Position numbers and translations under genes: made by a program | The notes under the pieces: generated by a model | Told to the model about the DNA's origin: nothing | Seen by the model: the letters and a program-made list of their open reading frames with translations, nothing else | The model's database searches: none | In this document: positions 9,547-18,790 of the stretch, piece after piece | Position numbering within the stretch: position 1 is the first letter of the stretch | Layout: every line of letters starts with the position of its first letter | DNA from: Oceanibaculum indicum P24 | GTDB taxonomy: Bacteria > Pseudomonadota > Alphaproteobacteria > Oceanibaculales > Oceanibaculaceae | Length of the DNA stretch: 64,000 nucleotides | Assembly (NCBI RefSeq): GCF_000299935.1 | Contig: NZ_AMRL01000014.1 | Coordinates: 41,048 to 105,047 of the forward strand | Direction of reading: 5' to 3'

Positions 9547-10217
9547 CCATTCGCACCAGGCTGTATCTCGTAACGCCGCCGGAGATCGATCTGGCGGCGT
9601 TTCCCGACCGGCTCAGCCAGGCGCTGGAAGCGGGCGATGTCGCCTGCCTCCAGCTGCGGCTGAAGACCGGCGACGGCCCGGCTGACGAAGCGGTCATCCG
9701 CAAGGCGGTCGAGCGGCTGCGGCCGATCTGCCACAACCATGATGTGGCGCTGATCCTGAACGACGACCCCGCCCTCGCCGCCGAGCTGGACTGCGACGGC
9801 GTGCATGTCGGCCAGGAAGACACGCCCTACGCCGAAGCCCGGCAGATCGTCGGCCCCGACGCCATCGTCGGCGTCACCTGCCACAATTCCCGGCACCTCG
9901 CCATGAGTGCCGCCGAGCAGGGTGCGGACTATGTCGCCTTCGGCGCCTTCTTCCCGACCCACACCAAGCAGGCCAAGACCCAGGCCGATATCGAGCTGCT
10001 GTCCTGGTGGGCCGAGCTGATGGAAGTGCCCGTCGTCGCCATCGGCGGCATCACGGTCGAGAATTGCCGGCCGCTGGTCGAGGCCGGGGCGGATTTCCTG
10101 GCCGTGGTCGGCGGGGTGTGGAACCACAAGGACGGCCCCGCCGCCGCGGTATCCGCCTTCAACCGCATCTTCGACGAGGTCGAGGCGGCGCAAAAGGGCG
10201 GCAAGACGCGGAAATAA
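9543..10217 (+). CDS. thiE: thiamine-phosphate synthase-like protein (ThiE), non-canonical start
   Basis: A TIM-barrel protein of about 224 residues of the ThiE/TenI family, which joins hydroxymethylpyrimidine diphosphate and thiazole phosphate in the cytoplasm. Family marks are QLRLK on strand 2, [14 protein letters not shown], the loop [10 protein letters not shown] and IGGI. The homologous part begins at [11 protein letters not shown], only four codons after the aldolase stop, yet no ATG, GTG or TTG exists upstream in this frame. The likely start is CTG at 9543, overlapping the aldolase TGA as CTGA, or ATT at 9549; AGGGGAAGG lies just upstream. The first in-frame ATG (9744) would delete the first 67 residues. 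It could also be a regulator-like TenI. Confidence 0.82.
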   Translation: MTIRTRLYLVTPPEIDLAAFPDRLSQALEAGDVACLQLRLKTGDGPADEAVIRKAVERLRPICHNHDVALILNDDPALAAELDCDGVHVGQEDTPYAEARQIVGPDAIVGVTCHNSRHLAMSAAEQGADYVAFGAFFPTHTKQAKTQADIELLSWWAELMEVPVVAIGGITVENCRPLVEAGADFLAVVGGVWNHKDGPAAAVSAFNRIFDEVEAAQKGGKTRK

Positions 10218-10249
10218 CCGCCCAGCCGCCGAATAGTTGAGGCGCCCTT

Positions 10250-11413
10250 CTATTCCGCAAGCTCGCGCATGACCTTGATGAGGTCGGACTTGCCCTCGAA
10301 GCCGATGCCCGGCAGGTCCGGCATCACGATATGGCCGTCCTCGACCTTCACCCCGTCCGGGAATCCGCCATAGGGCTGGAACAGGTCGGGATAGCTCTCA
10401 TTGCCGCCGAGGCCGAGGCCTGCCGCGATGTTCAGCGACATCTGGTGGCCGCCATGCGGGATGCAGCGCGACGGCGACCAGCCGAACTGGCGCAGCACAT
10501 CGAGCGTGCGCAGATATTCGACCAGCCCGTAGGCCAGCGCGCAATCGAACTGCAGCCAGTCGCGGTCGGGGCGCATGCCGCCATAGCGCAGCAGGTTGCG
10601 GGCATCCTGATGGGAGAACAGATTCTCGCCCGTCGCCATCGGCGCGTCATAGAATTCGGAGATTGCCGCCTGAAGGGCATAATCCAGCGGATCGCCGATC
10701 TCCTCGTACCAGAAGATCGGATAATCGCGCAGCATCTTGGCGTAGGCGATGGCGGTCTCCAGGTCGAAGCGGCCATTGGCATCCACGGCGAGCCGGGCCT
10801 GCGAGCCGATCTCCTTCAGGACGGATTCGATGCGGCCGCGATCCTCATCGAGCGAGGCGCCGCCGATCTTCATCTTCACGACGGTATAGCCCCGGTCGAG
10901 ATAGCTGCGCATCTCCGCGCACAGGGCGGAATTGTCCTTGCCCGGATAATAATAGCCGCCGGCAGCATAGACGAAGACCCTCGGGTCGGCCTCGCGCCCC
11001 TTCATCTCGGCCAGCAGGCGGAACAGCGGCTTGCCCTCGATCTTGGCGATGGCATCCCAGACCGCCATGTCGATGGTGCCGACCGCGACCGACCGCTCGC
11101 CATGCCCGCCGGGCTTCTCGTTGGTCATCATCCTGGCCCAGATCTTGTGCGGGTCGAGATTGGTGCCGGCCTCGTTCAGCAGGCTCTCCGGCGATGCTTC
11201 GAGGATACGGTCGCGGAAGCGTTCGCGGATCAGCCCGCCCTGCCCGTAGCGCCCGTTCGAGTTGAAGCCGTAGCCGACCACGCGGCGGCCATCGCGCACC
11301 ACATCGGTGACGACCGCGACCAGGCTGGCCGTCATCTTCGAGAAATCGATATAGGCGTTGCGAATGGGCGAGGCGATCGGCTTGGTCACCTCGACGATAT
11401 CGACGATCCGCAT
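10250..11413 (-). CDS. tarD: D-tartrate dehydratase (enolase superfamily)
   Basis: A 387-residue enolase-superfamily protein that agrees along its length with what I recall of the Bradyrhizobium D(-)-tartrate dehydratase. The catalytic set is in place: K182 in the KMK motif, metal ligands D211, E237 and E263, and the general acid/base H320 in CIPHGGHQ. The enzyme dehydrates D-tartrate to oxaloacetate with Mg2+. The ATG at 11413 has AGGAG nearby. No tartrate transporter or regulator is adjacent, so it stands alone between thiE and a GNAT gene. Confidence 0.88.
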   Translation of the reverse strand: MRIVDIVEVTKPIASPIRNAYIDFSKMTASLVAVVTDVVRDGRRVVGYGFNSNGRYGQGGLIRERFRDRILEASPESLLNEAGTNLDPHKIWARMMTNEKPGGHGERSVAVGTIDMAVWDAIAKIEGKPLFRLLAEMKGREADPRVFVYAAGGYYYPGKDNSALCAEMRSYLDRGYTVVKMKIGGASLDEDRGRIESVLKEIGSQARLAVDANGRFDLETAIAYAKMLRDYPIFWYEEIGDPLDYALQAAISEFYDAPMATGENLFSHQDARNLLRYGGMRPDRDWLQFDCALAYGLVEYLRTLDVLRQFGWSPSRCIPHGGHQMSLNIAAGLGLGGNESYPDLFQPYGGFPDGVKVEDGHIVMPDLPGIGFEGKSDLIKVMRELAE

Positions 11414-11599
11414 GGGGGCGCTCCTGTACTTGCTTTTGCCGGCATTGACGTTTGCGCGCGACACTAGCGCCGCACCCCGCCGCCGTCCAATGCCCATGGC
11501 GGATCAGGCCATGCCGGAACGGGATGGCTTATAACCGGCGAGTGCGTGGTGTGGATGAAACGGCGCTATATTCGCCCAGACCATCGGTGGGTATTGAAC

Positions 11600-12133
11600 A
11601 TGGCCATCTTGCAGACGACACGATTAACGCTCAGCCCCTGCCGCCCGGATGACCGGGCTGACTTCATGGCACTTGAGCTTGACCCGGAGGTGATGCGCTT
11701 TCTGAACGGCGGATACGCCGTCGATCATCAGCGAATTGATGAGAACGCAACCTTTCTGATGCCCAGAGGAACGGAGCCTTACGTCTGGACGGCGCGCCGC
11801 AAGACCGACGGCGCGTTCGTCGGATGGTTCTGCCTGTCGCCAGAAGGCGATCATTCAGCCGAACTCGGATATCGGCTGCGCCGGAATGAGTGGGGTCAGG
11901 GACTGGCTTCGGAAGGGGCTTCGGCGCTCGTCGACTGGGGCTTCAGGAACGGCGGATATGACAGCATCGTGGCGACCACGATGGCGGTGAATCTGGGATC
12001 GCGCCGCGTCATGGAAAAGATCGGCATGAAGTACATTCGCACCGTCTTTGCCGATTGGCCCGACCCCATACCGGGCAGTGAGCAGGGCGACGTCTGGTAT
12101 GAGATGACGCGCCAGGATTGGCGTGGCGGCTGA
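11600..12133 (+). CDS. GNAT acetyltransferase, RimJ/RimL type
   Basis: A 177-residue GNAT fold protein. LQTTRLTLSPCRPDDRADF is the typical N-terminal strand and helix of the RimJ/RimL subfamily. GYRLRRNEWGQGLASEGASALVDWGF contains the acetyl-CoA pyrophosphate loop (motif A). NLGSRRVMEKIGM is the usual motif B. It transfers an acetyl group to an amine, perhaps a protein N-terminus, but the substrate is unknown. The start at 11600 matches the family length; longer in-frame starts exist at 11546 and 11555. Confidence 0.8.
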   Translation: MAILQTTRLTLSPCRPDDRADFMALELDPEVMRFLNGGYAVDHQRIDENATFLMPRGTEPYVWTARRKTDGAFVGWFCLSPEGDHSAELGYRLRRNEWGQGLASEGASALVDWGFRNGGYDSIVATTMAVNLGSRRVMEKIGMKYIRTVFADWPDPIPGSEQGDVWYEMTRQDWRGG

Positions 12134-12262
12134 CCACCCCCAAACCCGAAATCCCCCCGTTTCACCGCTCCCCGCCCGCACGCTTGCCCTTATCAGGCCA
12201 AGCTGATAGCTTCCGCGCGCCCGGCACCGGGTGAAACCCGAACATCTAATGGAATCGAAGCG

Positions 12263-12829
12263 ATGAAAATCGACGGCAACGCCATCCGCCCCGGCTACGT
12301 CATCGAATACAACAACCGCCTGTGGGTGGCGGTGAAGACGCAGCATGTGAAGCCGGGCAAGGGCGGCGCCTACATGCAGGTCGAGCTGAAGGACATCCGC
12401 GACGGCACCAAGCTGAACGAGCGCTTCCGCTCCGCCGATACGGTGGAACGCGTGCGGCTCGACCAGAAGGACATGCAGTACATCTTCGGCGACGACACCA
12501 CCCTGACCTTCATGGACATGGAAACCTACGAGCAGGTCTCCATCGCCCGCGAGCTGGCCGGCGACCCCGCCGTGTTCCTGCAGGACGGCATGAAGTGCGT
12601 GGTCGAGTTCTATGAGGAAGAGGCGCTGTCGGTGCAGCTGCCGGAAACCGTCATCATGACCATCGTCGAGGCCGACCCGGTGGTGAAGGGGCAGACCGCC
12701 GCCTCCTCCTACAAGCCGGCGATCCTGGAAAATGGCGTGCGCGTCATGGTGCCGCCGCATGTCGAGAGCGGCACCCGCATCGTGGTGCGCACCGAAGACC
12801 AGACCTATGTGGAGCGCGCGAAGGGCTGA
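12263..12829 (+). CDS. efp: translation elongation factor P
   Basis: A 188-residue EF-P, the normal length, with KOW-like N-terminal domain and two OB domains. EF-P enters the ribosomal E site and rescues stalling at proline runs. The tip loop reads VKPGKGGAY with the modifiable lysine at K33. That is the form modified by beta-lysylation (EpmA) in other bacteria, though neither epmA nor epmB lies in the window. It is followed after 47 bases by the inositol monophosphatase-like gene, a common pairing. Confidence 0.95.
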   Translation: MKIDGNAIRPGYVIEYNNRLWVAVKTQHVKPGKGGAYMQVELKDIRDGTKLNERFRSADTVERVRLDQKDMQYIFGDDTTLTFMDMETYEQVSIARELAGDPAVFLQDGMKCVVEFYEEEALSVQLPETVIMTIVEADPVVKGQTAASSYKPAILENGVRVMVPPHVESGTRIVVRTEDQTYVERAKG

Positions 12830-12876
12830 CCGCCTTTCGCCGCCCTTTCCCTACGTTTCAAGACTTTCAGGACATC

Positions 12877-13683
12877 ATGGCCGTTCGTTCCCCCCTCATC
12901 AATGTCATGGTCAACGCTGCCTACAAGGCGGCGCGCGGCCTGGTCCGCGATTTCGGGGAGGTCGAGCAGCTCCAGGTCTCCAGGAAGGGCGTGGCCGACT
13001 TCGTCTCCACCGCCGACCTGAAGGCGGAGAAGGTGCTGAAGCAGGAGCTGGGCAAGGCCCGGCCGCGCTTCTCCTTCCTGATGGAGGAAAGCGGCGCCAC
13101 CGCCGCTGCCGCCGGTGGCGACCAGGAGCCGGAGGGCCGCTGGATCGTCGATCCGCTGGACGGCACCACCAACTTCCTGCACGGCATTCCGCATTTCTGC
13201 ATCTCCATCGGCGTCGAGAAGGCCGGCGAGATCGTGGCCGGCGTGATCTACGAGCCGGTGCGCGACGAGCTGTTCTGGGCCGAGAAGGGCGCCGGCGCCT
13301 TCCTGAATGACCGCCGCCTGCGGGTTTCCGGACGGCGCAACCTGAACGAGGCGCTGTTCGCCACCGGCATTCCCTTCGCCGGGCGGCCGGGTCACGAAAA
13401 GCTGCTGACCGAGATGGCCGCGGTGATGAAGGTGTCGTCGGGCATCCGCCGTTTTGGCGCCGCCGCGCTGGACCTCGCCTATGTCGCCGCCGGGCGCTAT
13501 GACGGCTACTGGGAAACCGGCCTGAACCCCTGGGACATCGCCGCCGGCATCGTCATCGTGAAGGAGGCGGGCGGCTTCGTCACCACCATCTCCGGCACGG
13601 GCGACCCGCTGGACAGCGGCGACATCCTCGCCGCCAACCGCGAGCTGCACGCCCCGCTCGGCAAGATCGTGCGCGAGGCCTGA
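12877..13683 (+). CDS. suhB: inositol monophosphatase family protein (SuhB-like)
   Basis: A 268-residue Mg2+-dependent phosphatase of the IMPase family. Metal-binding motifs are present in order: MEESG, WIVDPLDGTTNF and WETGLNPWDIAAG. It may hydrolyse inositol phosphates or related sugar phosphates; in Enterobacteria SuhB also binds the transcription antitermination complex, but that role is not established here. The gene follows efp in the same direction. Downstream, 13780-13800 forms a hairpin (GACCGCTT against AAGCGGTC) without a T run. Confidence 0.88.
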   Translation: MAVRSPLINVMVNAAYKAARGLVRDFGEVEQLQVSRKGVADFVSTADLKAEKVLKQELGKARPRFSFLMEESGATAAAAGGDQEPEGRWIVDPLDGTTNFLHGIPHFCISIGVEKAGEIVAGVIYEPVRDELFWAEKGAGAFLNDRRLRVSGRRNLNEALFATGIPFAGRPGHEKLLTEMAAVMKVSSGIRRFGAAALDLAYVAAGRYDGYWETGLNPWDIAAGIVIVKEAGGFVTTISGTGDPLDSGDILAANRELHAPLGKIVREA

Positions 13684-13874
13684 GGCCGCTTATCCCGCTA
13701 CCGTTTTCCCGCCACCTCCGGCGGGCAAGCGAGTTGTTCTCCCCCGTGCCATGCGATATGGTCGCAGCAGCCGGCAGCGGACCGCTTGCAGGAAGCGGTC
13801 GCATAAACGCGTGCATGGTCAAGAGGCTATGAGCCAAAAGGGCTATGGGCCACGGCAGAGGGGGACACTGACGC

Positions 13875-14897
13875 ATGGACCAACGCAAACACGGTTTGAA
13901 ACCTGCGCTCATGGCGGCGACGGCAGTGTTCGCGCTGTTGCTCGTCACGCCAGCGACCGCGCAGATCGTCATCGGCGGCGACGGCAATTCCTCCGTGACC
14001 GTGAACATGGATGTGCTCGATGGCGGCACGCGCGGGCGCCTCACCACGCCGGGCAGTGACGGCCGCATCCTGCTGATGCCGAACGCACCGCGCGAAGGCC
14101 AGGAGCGTATCGTCCTGAAGCCGCCGGCCTCGATGCGCGGCGCGGCACAGCCTGCTGCCCCCTCCTCCAGTGCACCCGCCCTGGCGGCAGCCCCGCAGCT
14201 GACCCCGCCCGCTTCGATGCGGAGCACTTCCCGTCCTGTTGCGGCACCAGCGGCCCCAAGCGTAACGCCGCCCACCGCCCCGGCAGTGCGCGCGCCGACC
14301 GCGCTGCAGCCCCAGAAGCCGGAAGCCCCGAAGGTCGCAGCACCGCAGATAGCAGCCCCCAAACCCGCCGAGACGCCGAAGCCGGCGGCCCCCGCCGCCA
14401 GCACCGAAAAGCCGCAGCGCACCGCCGCCCTGCCCTCGGCCAAGCCGGAACCGGTAACGCCGCCCGCGCCAAAAGTGGAAGCGAAGCCTGAGCCGAAAGC
14501 TGAAACCCAAACTGCGCCAAAACCCGCCGAGCAGCGCGTCGCCGCACTGCCGCCGCAGAGCAGCGCCCCCAGCCAGCCGGCACCGGCCGGCATCACCCGG
14601 CTCTCCTTCGGCTTCAATCAGGCGGAGATGGACGAGGCGGCGCGCACGCAGCTTCAGGCCGTCGCCAAGCGCCTGCAGGACAATGAATCGCTGCGCGTGC
14701 AGCTGCTGGCCTATGCCGGTGGCGAGGGCGTGTCCTCCAGCCAGGCGCGGCGGCTGTCGCTGTCGCGCGCGCTGGCCGTGCGCTCGCAGCTGATCGAGCA
14801 GGGCATCCGCAGCACCCGCATGGATGTCCGCGCGCTCGGCGATACCGACAAGGACGGCCCGGCCGACCGCGTCGATATCCGCATCGTTGACCGCTAG
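13875..14897 (+). CDS. exported Ala/Pro-rich protein with OmpA-like C-terminal domain
   Basis: A 340-residue exported protein. The signal peptide ends near residue 32 (TPATAQ). A beta-type segment IVIGGDGNSSVTVNMDVLD follows, then about 160 residues of low-complexity Ala, Pro and Lys that would span the periplasm. From about residue 238 an OmpA-like peptidoglycan-binding domain reads RLSFGFNQAEMDEAAR and ARRLSLSRALAVRSQLIEQGI. It probably links the inner part of the envelope to the cell wall. It lies just before the MotA/MotB-like pair in the same direction and may be part of the same complex. Confidence 0.8.
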   Translation: MDQRKHGLKPALMAATAVFALLLVTPATAQIVIGGDGNSSVTVNMDVLDGGTRGRLTTPGSDGRILLMPNAPREGQERIVLKPPASMRGAAQPAAPSSSAPALAAAPQLTPPASMRSTSRPVAAPAAPSVTPPTAPAVRAPTALQPQKPEAPKVAAPQIAAPKPAETPKPAAPAASTEKPQRTAALPSAKPEPVTPPAPKVEAKPEPKAETQTAPKPAEQRVAALPPQSSAPSQPAPAGITRLSFGFNQAEMDEAARTQLQAVAKRLQDNESLRVQLLAYAGGEGVSSSQARRLSLSRALAVRSQLIEQGIRSTRMDVRALGDTDKDGPADRVDIRIVDR

Positions 14898-15042
14898 GGG
14901 GAATGACGGCGCGCCTTGCCGCCTCACAGCACCGGGCACGCCGCCATGACCCCGCCAAATTCCGGCTGTTAGCTGCCCTTCCCCGGCGCTGCACCACCCC
15001 ATCATCAGGCCGCCGACGCCGCGGCGCGAAAGGCTGTAAACG

Positions 15043-16173
15043 ATGAGTACGCCCAAACGCTTCCTCACCCGCATGGCGCTGTTCCTCGTCGCGGTGCTGG
15101 TCGCGGTGGCGCTGCTGTTCCCGGCCCTGCAGGTGGCTTTCCTGGCGGCGCCGATCCTGAACGGCATGATCATCGCGGTGCTGCTGATCGGCATCGTGTA
15201 CAGCTTCCGCCAGGTGCTGATGCTGGGGCCGGAAGCGGCCTGGATCGACTCCTTCCGGCGCGGCGGCGCCAGCACCACCGTGCAGCGCCAGCCCCGGCTG
15301 CTGGGGCCGATCGCCAATCTGGTGACCGAACGCCAGGGCCGCGTCAGCCTGTCGGCGATGACCCTGCGCTCGCTGCTCGACGGCGTGTCCTCCAGGCTCG
15401 ACGAATCGCGCGACCTGTCACGCTACATGGTCGGGCTGCTGATCTTCCTGGGCCTGCTGGGCACCTTCTGGGGGCTGATCCAGACCATCGATTCGGTCGG
15501 CAGGGTGATCTCCGGCCTGTCCTTCGCCAGCGGCGATCTGGCCACCGTGTTCCAGGAGCTGCAGGCCGGGCTGGAGGCGCCCTTGAGCGGCATGGGCACG
15601 GCCTTCAGCTCCTCGCTGTTCGGCCTGTCGGGCTCGCTGATCCTGGGCTTCCTCGATCTGCAGGCGGGCCAGGCGCAGAACCGCTTCTACAACGAGCTGG
15701 AGGACTGGCTGTCCAGCCTGACGCGCCTCGGCTCCGCCGGCCCGGTCAGCGAGGGCGACGCCTCGGTGCCGGCCTATGTGCAGGCGCTGCTGGAGCAGAG
15801 CGCGGACACGCTGGACCGGCTGCAGCGGACCATCGAGCGCGGCGAGGAAAGCCGGCGCGGCGCCAACACCAACCTGATCGCGCTGACCGAGAAGCTGAGC
15901 ATGCTGACCGACCAGATGCGCGTCGAGCAGTCGCTGATGCAGAAGATCGCCGAGGGGCAGGTTGAGCTGCGCAGCGTGCTGGCGCGGCTGGCCGATGGCG
16001 GCATCGGCGCCGACGAGCAGACCCGCTCGCACATCCGCAATATGGAACTGTATCTGGCCCGCCTGCTGGAAGACAGCGCCAGCGGCCGCAACCAGGCCAT
16101 CGAGGAGGTCCGCAGCGAGATCCGCCTGCTGGCCCGCACCATCGCCGCCATCGCCGAAGAAAGCCAGCGATGA
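15043..16173 (+). CDS. MotA/TolQ/ExbB-like channel subunit
   Basis: A 376-residue membrane protein with probable membrane segments near residues 9-32, 38-58, 125-146 and 183-205. The last two (LIFLGLLGTFWGLIQTI and GMGTAFSSSLFGLSGSLILGF) carry the MotA/TolQ/ExbB proton-channel signature. About 150 residues of charged, helical tail follow, much longer than in TolQ. Its stop overlaps the start of a MotB-like gene (ATGA). The pair probably forms an ion-driven complex that turns or pulls on peptidoglycan. True flagellar MotA is less likely because no flagellar genes are near and the tail is unusual. Confidence 0.82.
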   Translation: MSTPKRFLTRMALFLVAVLVAVALLFPALQVAFLAAPILNGMIIAVLLIGIVYSFRQVLMLGPEAAWIDSFRRGGASTTVQRQPRLLGPIANLVTERQGRVSLSAMTLRSLLDGVSSRLDESRDLSRYMVGLLIFLGLLGTFWGLIQTIDSVGRVISGLSFASGDLATVFQELQAGLEAPLSGMGTAFSSSLFGLSGSLILGFLDLQAGQAQNRFYNELEDWLSSLTRLGSAGPVSEGDASVPAYVQALLEQSADTLDRLQRTIERGEESRRGANTNLIALTEKLSMLTDQMRVEQSLMQKIAEGQVELRSVLARLADGGIGADEQTRSHIRNMELYLARLLEDSASGRNQAIEEVRSEIRLLARTIAAIAEESQR

Positions 16174-17624
16174 GCATGGCCCGCCGCCAGCGCCGGCATC
16201 TGGATATCTGGCCGGGCTTCGTCGATGCGCTGGGCGCGCTGCTGGCCGTCATCCTGTTCCTGCTGATGGTGTTCATCGTCGCCCAGTTCTACCTGACGCA
16301 GGCGCTGTCCGGGCGCGAGCAGGCCTTGCAGCGGCTGGAACGGCAGATCGTCGAGCTGACCGACATGCTGGCGCTGGAACGCGAGACCAATGCCGATTTG
16401 AAGCTGAACATCGCCCAGCTCTCGGCAGACCTGCAGGGCTCGGTATCGGCGCGCGATGACCTGACCGCGCGCATCAGTCAGCTGACCGAACAGCGCGACA
16501 CGATGGAAAGCCGGCTGGCCACGGCGTTGGCCGACCTGTCAGGCGCGCGCACCAGCCTCGATGCCGCCGAAGCCGAGCGCGGCCGCGCGATGGCCGGGCT
16601 GGAGGAGGCCTACAAGACCATCCGCGCCGACAAGGAAACCATCGAGGCGCAGCTGCGCGACCTGGAACGGCTGAACCGCGACATCGCCTCGCTGCGCAAG
16701 ACGCGCGAGCAGCTGGAAGCGCGGGTGACGGAGCTGGCCGGCGCGCTGAAGGCCGCCGAGGACAAGGCCGTCGATCTGACCAAGCAGGCGGAGGTGAGCG
16801 CGGCCGAGAAGGAAGCCCGCATCCAGGCGCTGATTGCCGACCTGACGGTGGCGCGCGACCGCACGCGGGAGCTGGAAGCCCGGCTCAGCACCTCGGAAGA
16901 GCGCACCGCCCTGGCGCAGAAGGAGATCGACGAGCGCGACACGCGGCTCTCCGCGCTGCGCGGCGAACTGGATTCCGAGAAGCAAATCTCCACCGAGGCG
17001 CAGCGCCAGGTGGAACTGCTGAACCGGCAGCTGCTTGCGCTCCGCCAGCAGCTGGCCCAGATCAGCGCCGCCCTTGACGCCTCGGAGGCCAAGTCGGCCG
17101 AACAGCAGGCGCAGATCGTCGATCTCGGCCGCCGCCTGAATCTGGCGCTGGCCAGCAAGGTGGAGGAGCTGGCGCGCTACCGCTCGGAATTCTTCGGCAA
17201 GCTGCGCGAGGTGCTGGCCGACCGGCAGAACATCCGCATCGTCGGCGACCGCTTCATCTTCCAGTCTGAAGTGTTCTTCGATTCCGGCTCGGCCACGCTG
17301 GGGCTGGAAGGCCAGACGCAGCTGACCCAGCTGGCCAGCGTGCTGCTGGATATCTCCAAGCAGATTCCCGACAATATCGACTGGGTGCTGCAGGTCGAGG
17401 GCCATACCGACAATGTGCCCATCGCCACCCTGCAATTTCCGTCGAACTGGGAGCTGTCGGCGGCGCGCGCCATCCAGGTGGTGCGCCAGCTGATGGCCGC
17501 CGGCATTCCGGCGAAGCGTCTCGCCGCCGCCGGCTACGCCGACAATTACCCGATCGCCAGCAATGCGACCGATTCAGGCCGCCGGCAGAACCGCCGCATC
17601 GAGCTGAAGCTGACGCAGCGGTAG
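16170..17624 (+). CDS. MotB-like protein with long coiled coil and OmpA domain
   Basis: A 484-residue protein with one membrane segment (about 20-42) preceded by D19 in GFVDALGALLAVILFLL. This matches the ion-carrying aspartate of MotB-type subunits. Residues 45-335 are a nearly unbroken heptad-type coiled coil, and an OmpA-like domain (about 355-484; FFDSGSATL, EGHTDNVPI, NWELSAARA, GRRQNRRIEL) binds peptidoglycan. A coil of about 290 residues would be several hundred angstroms long if fully extended. It is translationally coupled to the channel subunit. The architecture resembles ZorB of Zorya defence, but no ZorC, D or E gene follows. Confidence 0.85.
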   Translation: MSMARRQRRHLDIWPGFVDALGALLAVILFLLMVFIVAQFYLTQALSGREQALQRLERQIVELTDMLALERETNADLKLNIAQLSADLQGSVSARDDLTARISQLTEQRDTMESRLATALADLSGARTSLDAAEAERGRAMAGLEEAYKTIRADKETIEAQLRDLERLNRDIASLRKTREQLEARVTELAGALKAAEDKAVDLTKQAEVSAAEKEARIQALIADLTVARDRTRELEARLSTSEERTALAQKEIDERDTRLSALRGELDSEKQISTEAQRQVELLNRQLLALRQQLAQISAALDASEAKSAEQQAQIVDLGRRLNLALASKVEELARYRSEFFGKLREVLADRQNIRIVGDRFIFQSEVFFDSGSATLGLEGQTQLTQLASVLLDISKQIPDNIDWVLQVEGHTDNVPIATLQFPSNWELSAARAIQVVRQLMAAGIPAKRLAAAGYADNYPIASNATDSGRRQNRRIELKLTQR

Positions 17625-17670
17625 AAGGGACTAAGCGCCTGCTTTTGGCGTCGGCGTCTGCTTCCTCTCC

Positions 17671-17771
17671 TTGTCATTGCCGGGCTTGACCCGGCAATCC
17701 AGAGCGGCTGGCTGAAGCGCCTCAGGCAAGGCGCCGCCCCTGGACCCCCGGGTCAAGCCCGGGGGTGACAA
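17671..17771. repeat. dispersed paired-hairpin repeat, type B (copy 3)
   Basis: The element runs from TTGTCA to TGACAA. Here the left hairpin has the ATTGCCGGG form and the right one the CCCCCGGG form, the reverse of copy 2. The inner part GAGCGGCTGGCTGAAGCG is diverged. Confidence 0.85.
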
Positions 17772-17809
17772 CAGAGGGTATCATCCCGAAGCATCAGGCC
17801 GCTGAGCGC

Positions 17810-18790
17810 TCAGCCCCACAGCTCCCGGCTGGGCGGGTGCACGAGGCTGCCCTCGTAGGTGAGGCCACCCGGACGGTCGGCAGCCAGCAGCAGCGGCGCG
17901 TCGAGATCGACCACCTTTGCCCCCTGGCCGGCGACAATGCCCGGCGCCATGGAGAGCGAGGTGCCGATCATGCAGCCAACCATAACGCCGAGACCGGCCT
18001 GCTCCGCCGCCTGCTTCAGCCGCAGCGCCTCGGTCAGGCCGCCGGTCTTGTCGAGCTTGATGTTGATCATCTCGTACTTGCCGACCATGTGCTCCAGCGA
18101 GCGCAGATCGTGGCAGCTCTCGTCGGCACAGACTGGCAGCGGATGCTCGGCACCGGCCAGCGGCGCATCGTCGGCCGCCTTCAGCGGCTGCTCGATCATC
18201 TCCACGCCAAGTTTCACCAGCGCCGGGGCATAGCGCAGGTAATGCTCCAGGCTCCAGCCTTCATTGGCATCGACGATCAGCCGGGCCTTCGGCGCGTTGC
18301 GGTGGATCGCCTCGACCCGCTCCAGATCGCCGTCGCCGGTCAGCTTCAGCTTCAGCAGCGGCCGGTCGGCGTTCTCCGCCGCGTTGCGGCCCATCGCCTC
18401 CGGCTCGTCCAGGCTGATCGTATAGGCGGTGATCAGCGGCTTCGGCGCCGGCAGGCCCGCCAGCTCCCAGACCCGCTTGCCGGCCTGCTTCGCCTCCAGG
18501 TCCCACAGCGCGCAATCGACCGCGTTGCGGGCCGCCCCGTTCTTCATGACGGTCAGCAGCTCTTCCCGCCCGATCCCGGATTCGATCAGCGGGCGCACCG
18601 CCTCGATCTCGGCGATGACGCTGTCGATGGTCTCGTCATAGCGCGCATAGGGCACGCATTCGCCGCGCCCCGCAACGCCGCCATCGGTCAGCGTGACGGT
18701 GACGACATGGGCCTCGGTGCGTGCCCCGCGCGAGATGCGGAACACGCCCCGGATCGGGAAACTCTCCCGCTGGATGGCAAGCTGGCGCAT
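17810..18790 (-). CDS. dgcA: N-acetyl-D-glutamate racemase DgcA (enolase superfamily)
   Basis: A 326-residue enolase-superfamily protein of the dipeptide epimerase/DgcA group. LLKLKLTGDGD carries the catalytic lysine pair, IVDANEGW the first metal aspartate, IEQPL a metal glutamate, CADESC the next acid and INIKLDKTGG the second catalytic lysine. In the DgcN-DgcA route DgcA converts N-acetyl-D-glutamate to the L form. The adjacent dgcN, whose stop TAA shares one base with this ATG, favours that role over L-Ala-D/L-Glu epimerase. The ATG at 18790 was chosen by this overlap. Confidence 0.82.
   Translation of the reverse strand: MRQLAIQRESFPIRGVFRISRGARTEAHVVTVTLTDGGVAGRGECVPYARYDETIDSVIAEIEAVRPLIESGIGREELLTVMKNGAARNAVDCALWDLEAKQAGKRVWELAGLPAPKPLITAYTISLDEPEAMGRNAAENADRPLLKLKLTGDGDLERVEAIHRNAPKARLIVDANEGWSLEHYLRYAPALVKLGVEMIEQPLKAADDAPLAGAEHPLPVCADESCHDLRSLEHMVGKYEMINIKLDKTGGLTEALRLKQAAEQAGLGVMVGCMIGTSLSMAPGIVAGQGAKVVDLDAPLLLAADRPGGLTYEGSLVHPPSRELWG

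Noticed and set aside
15043..17624. Zorya phage-defence system
   Set aside because: ZorA/ZorB-like architecture is present, but no ZorC, ZorD or ZorE gene follows, and the neighbours are housekeeping genes.
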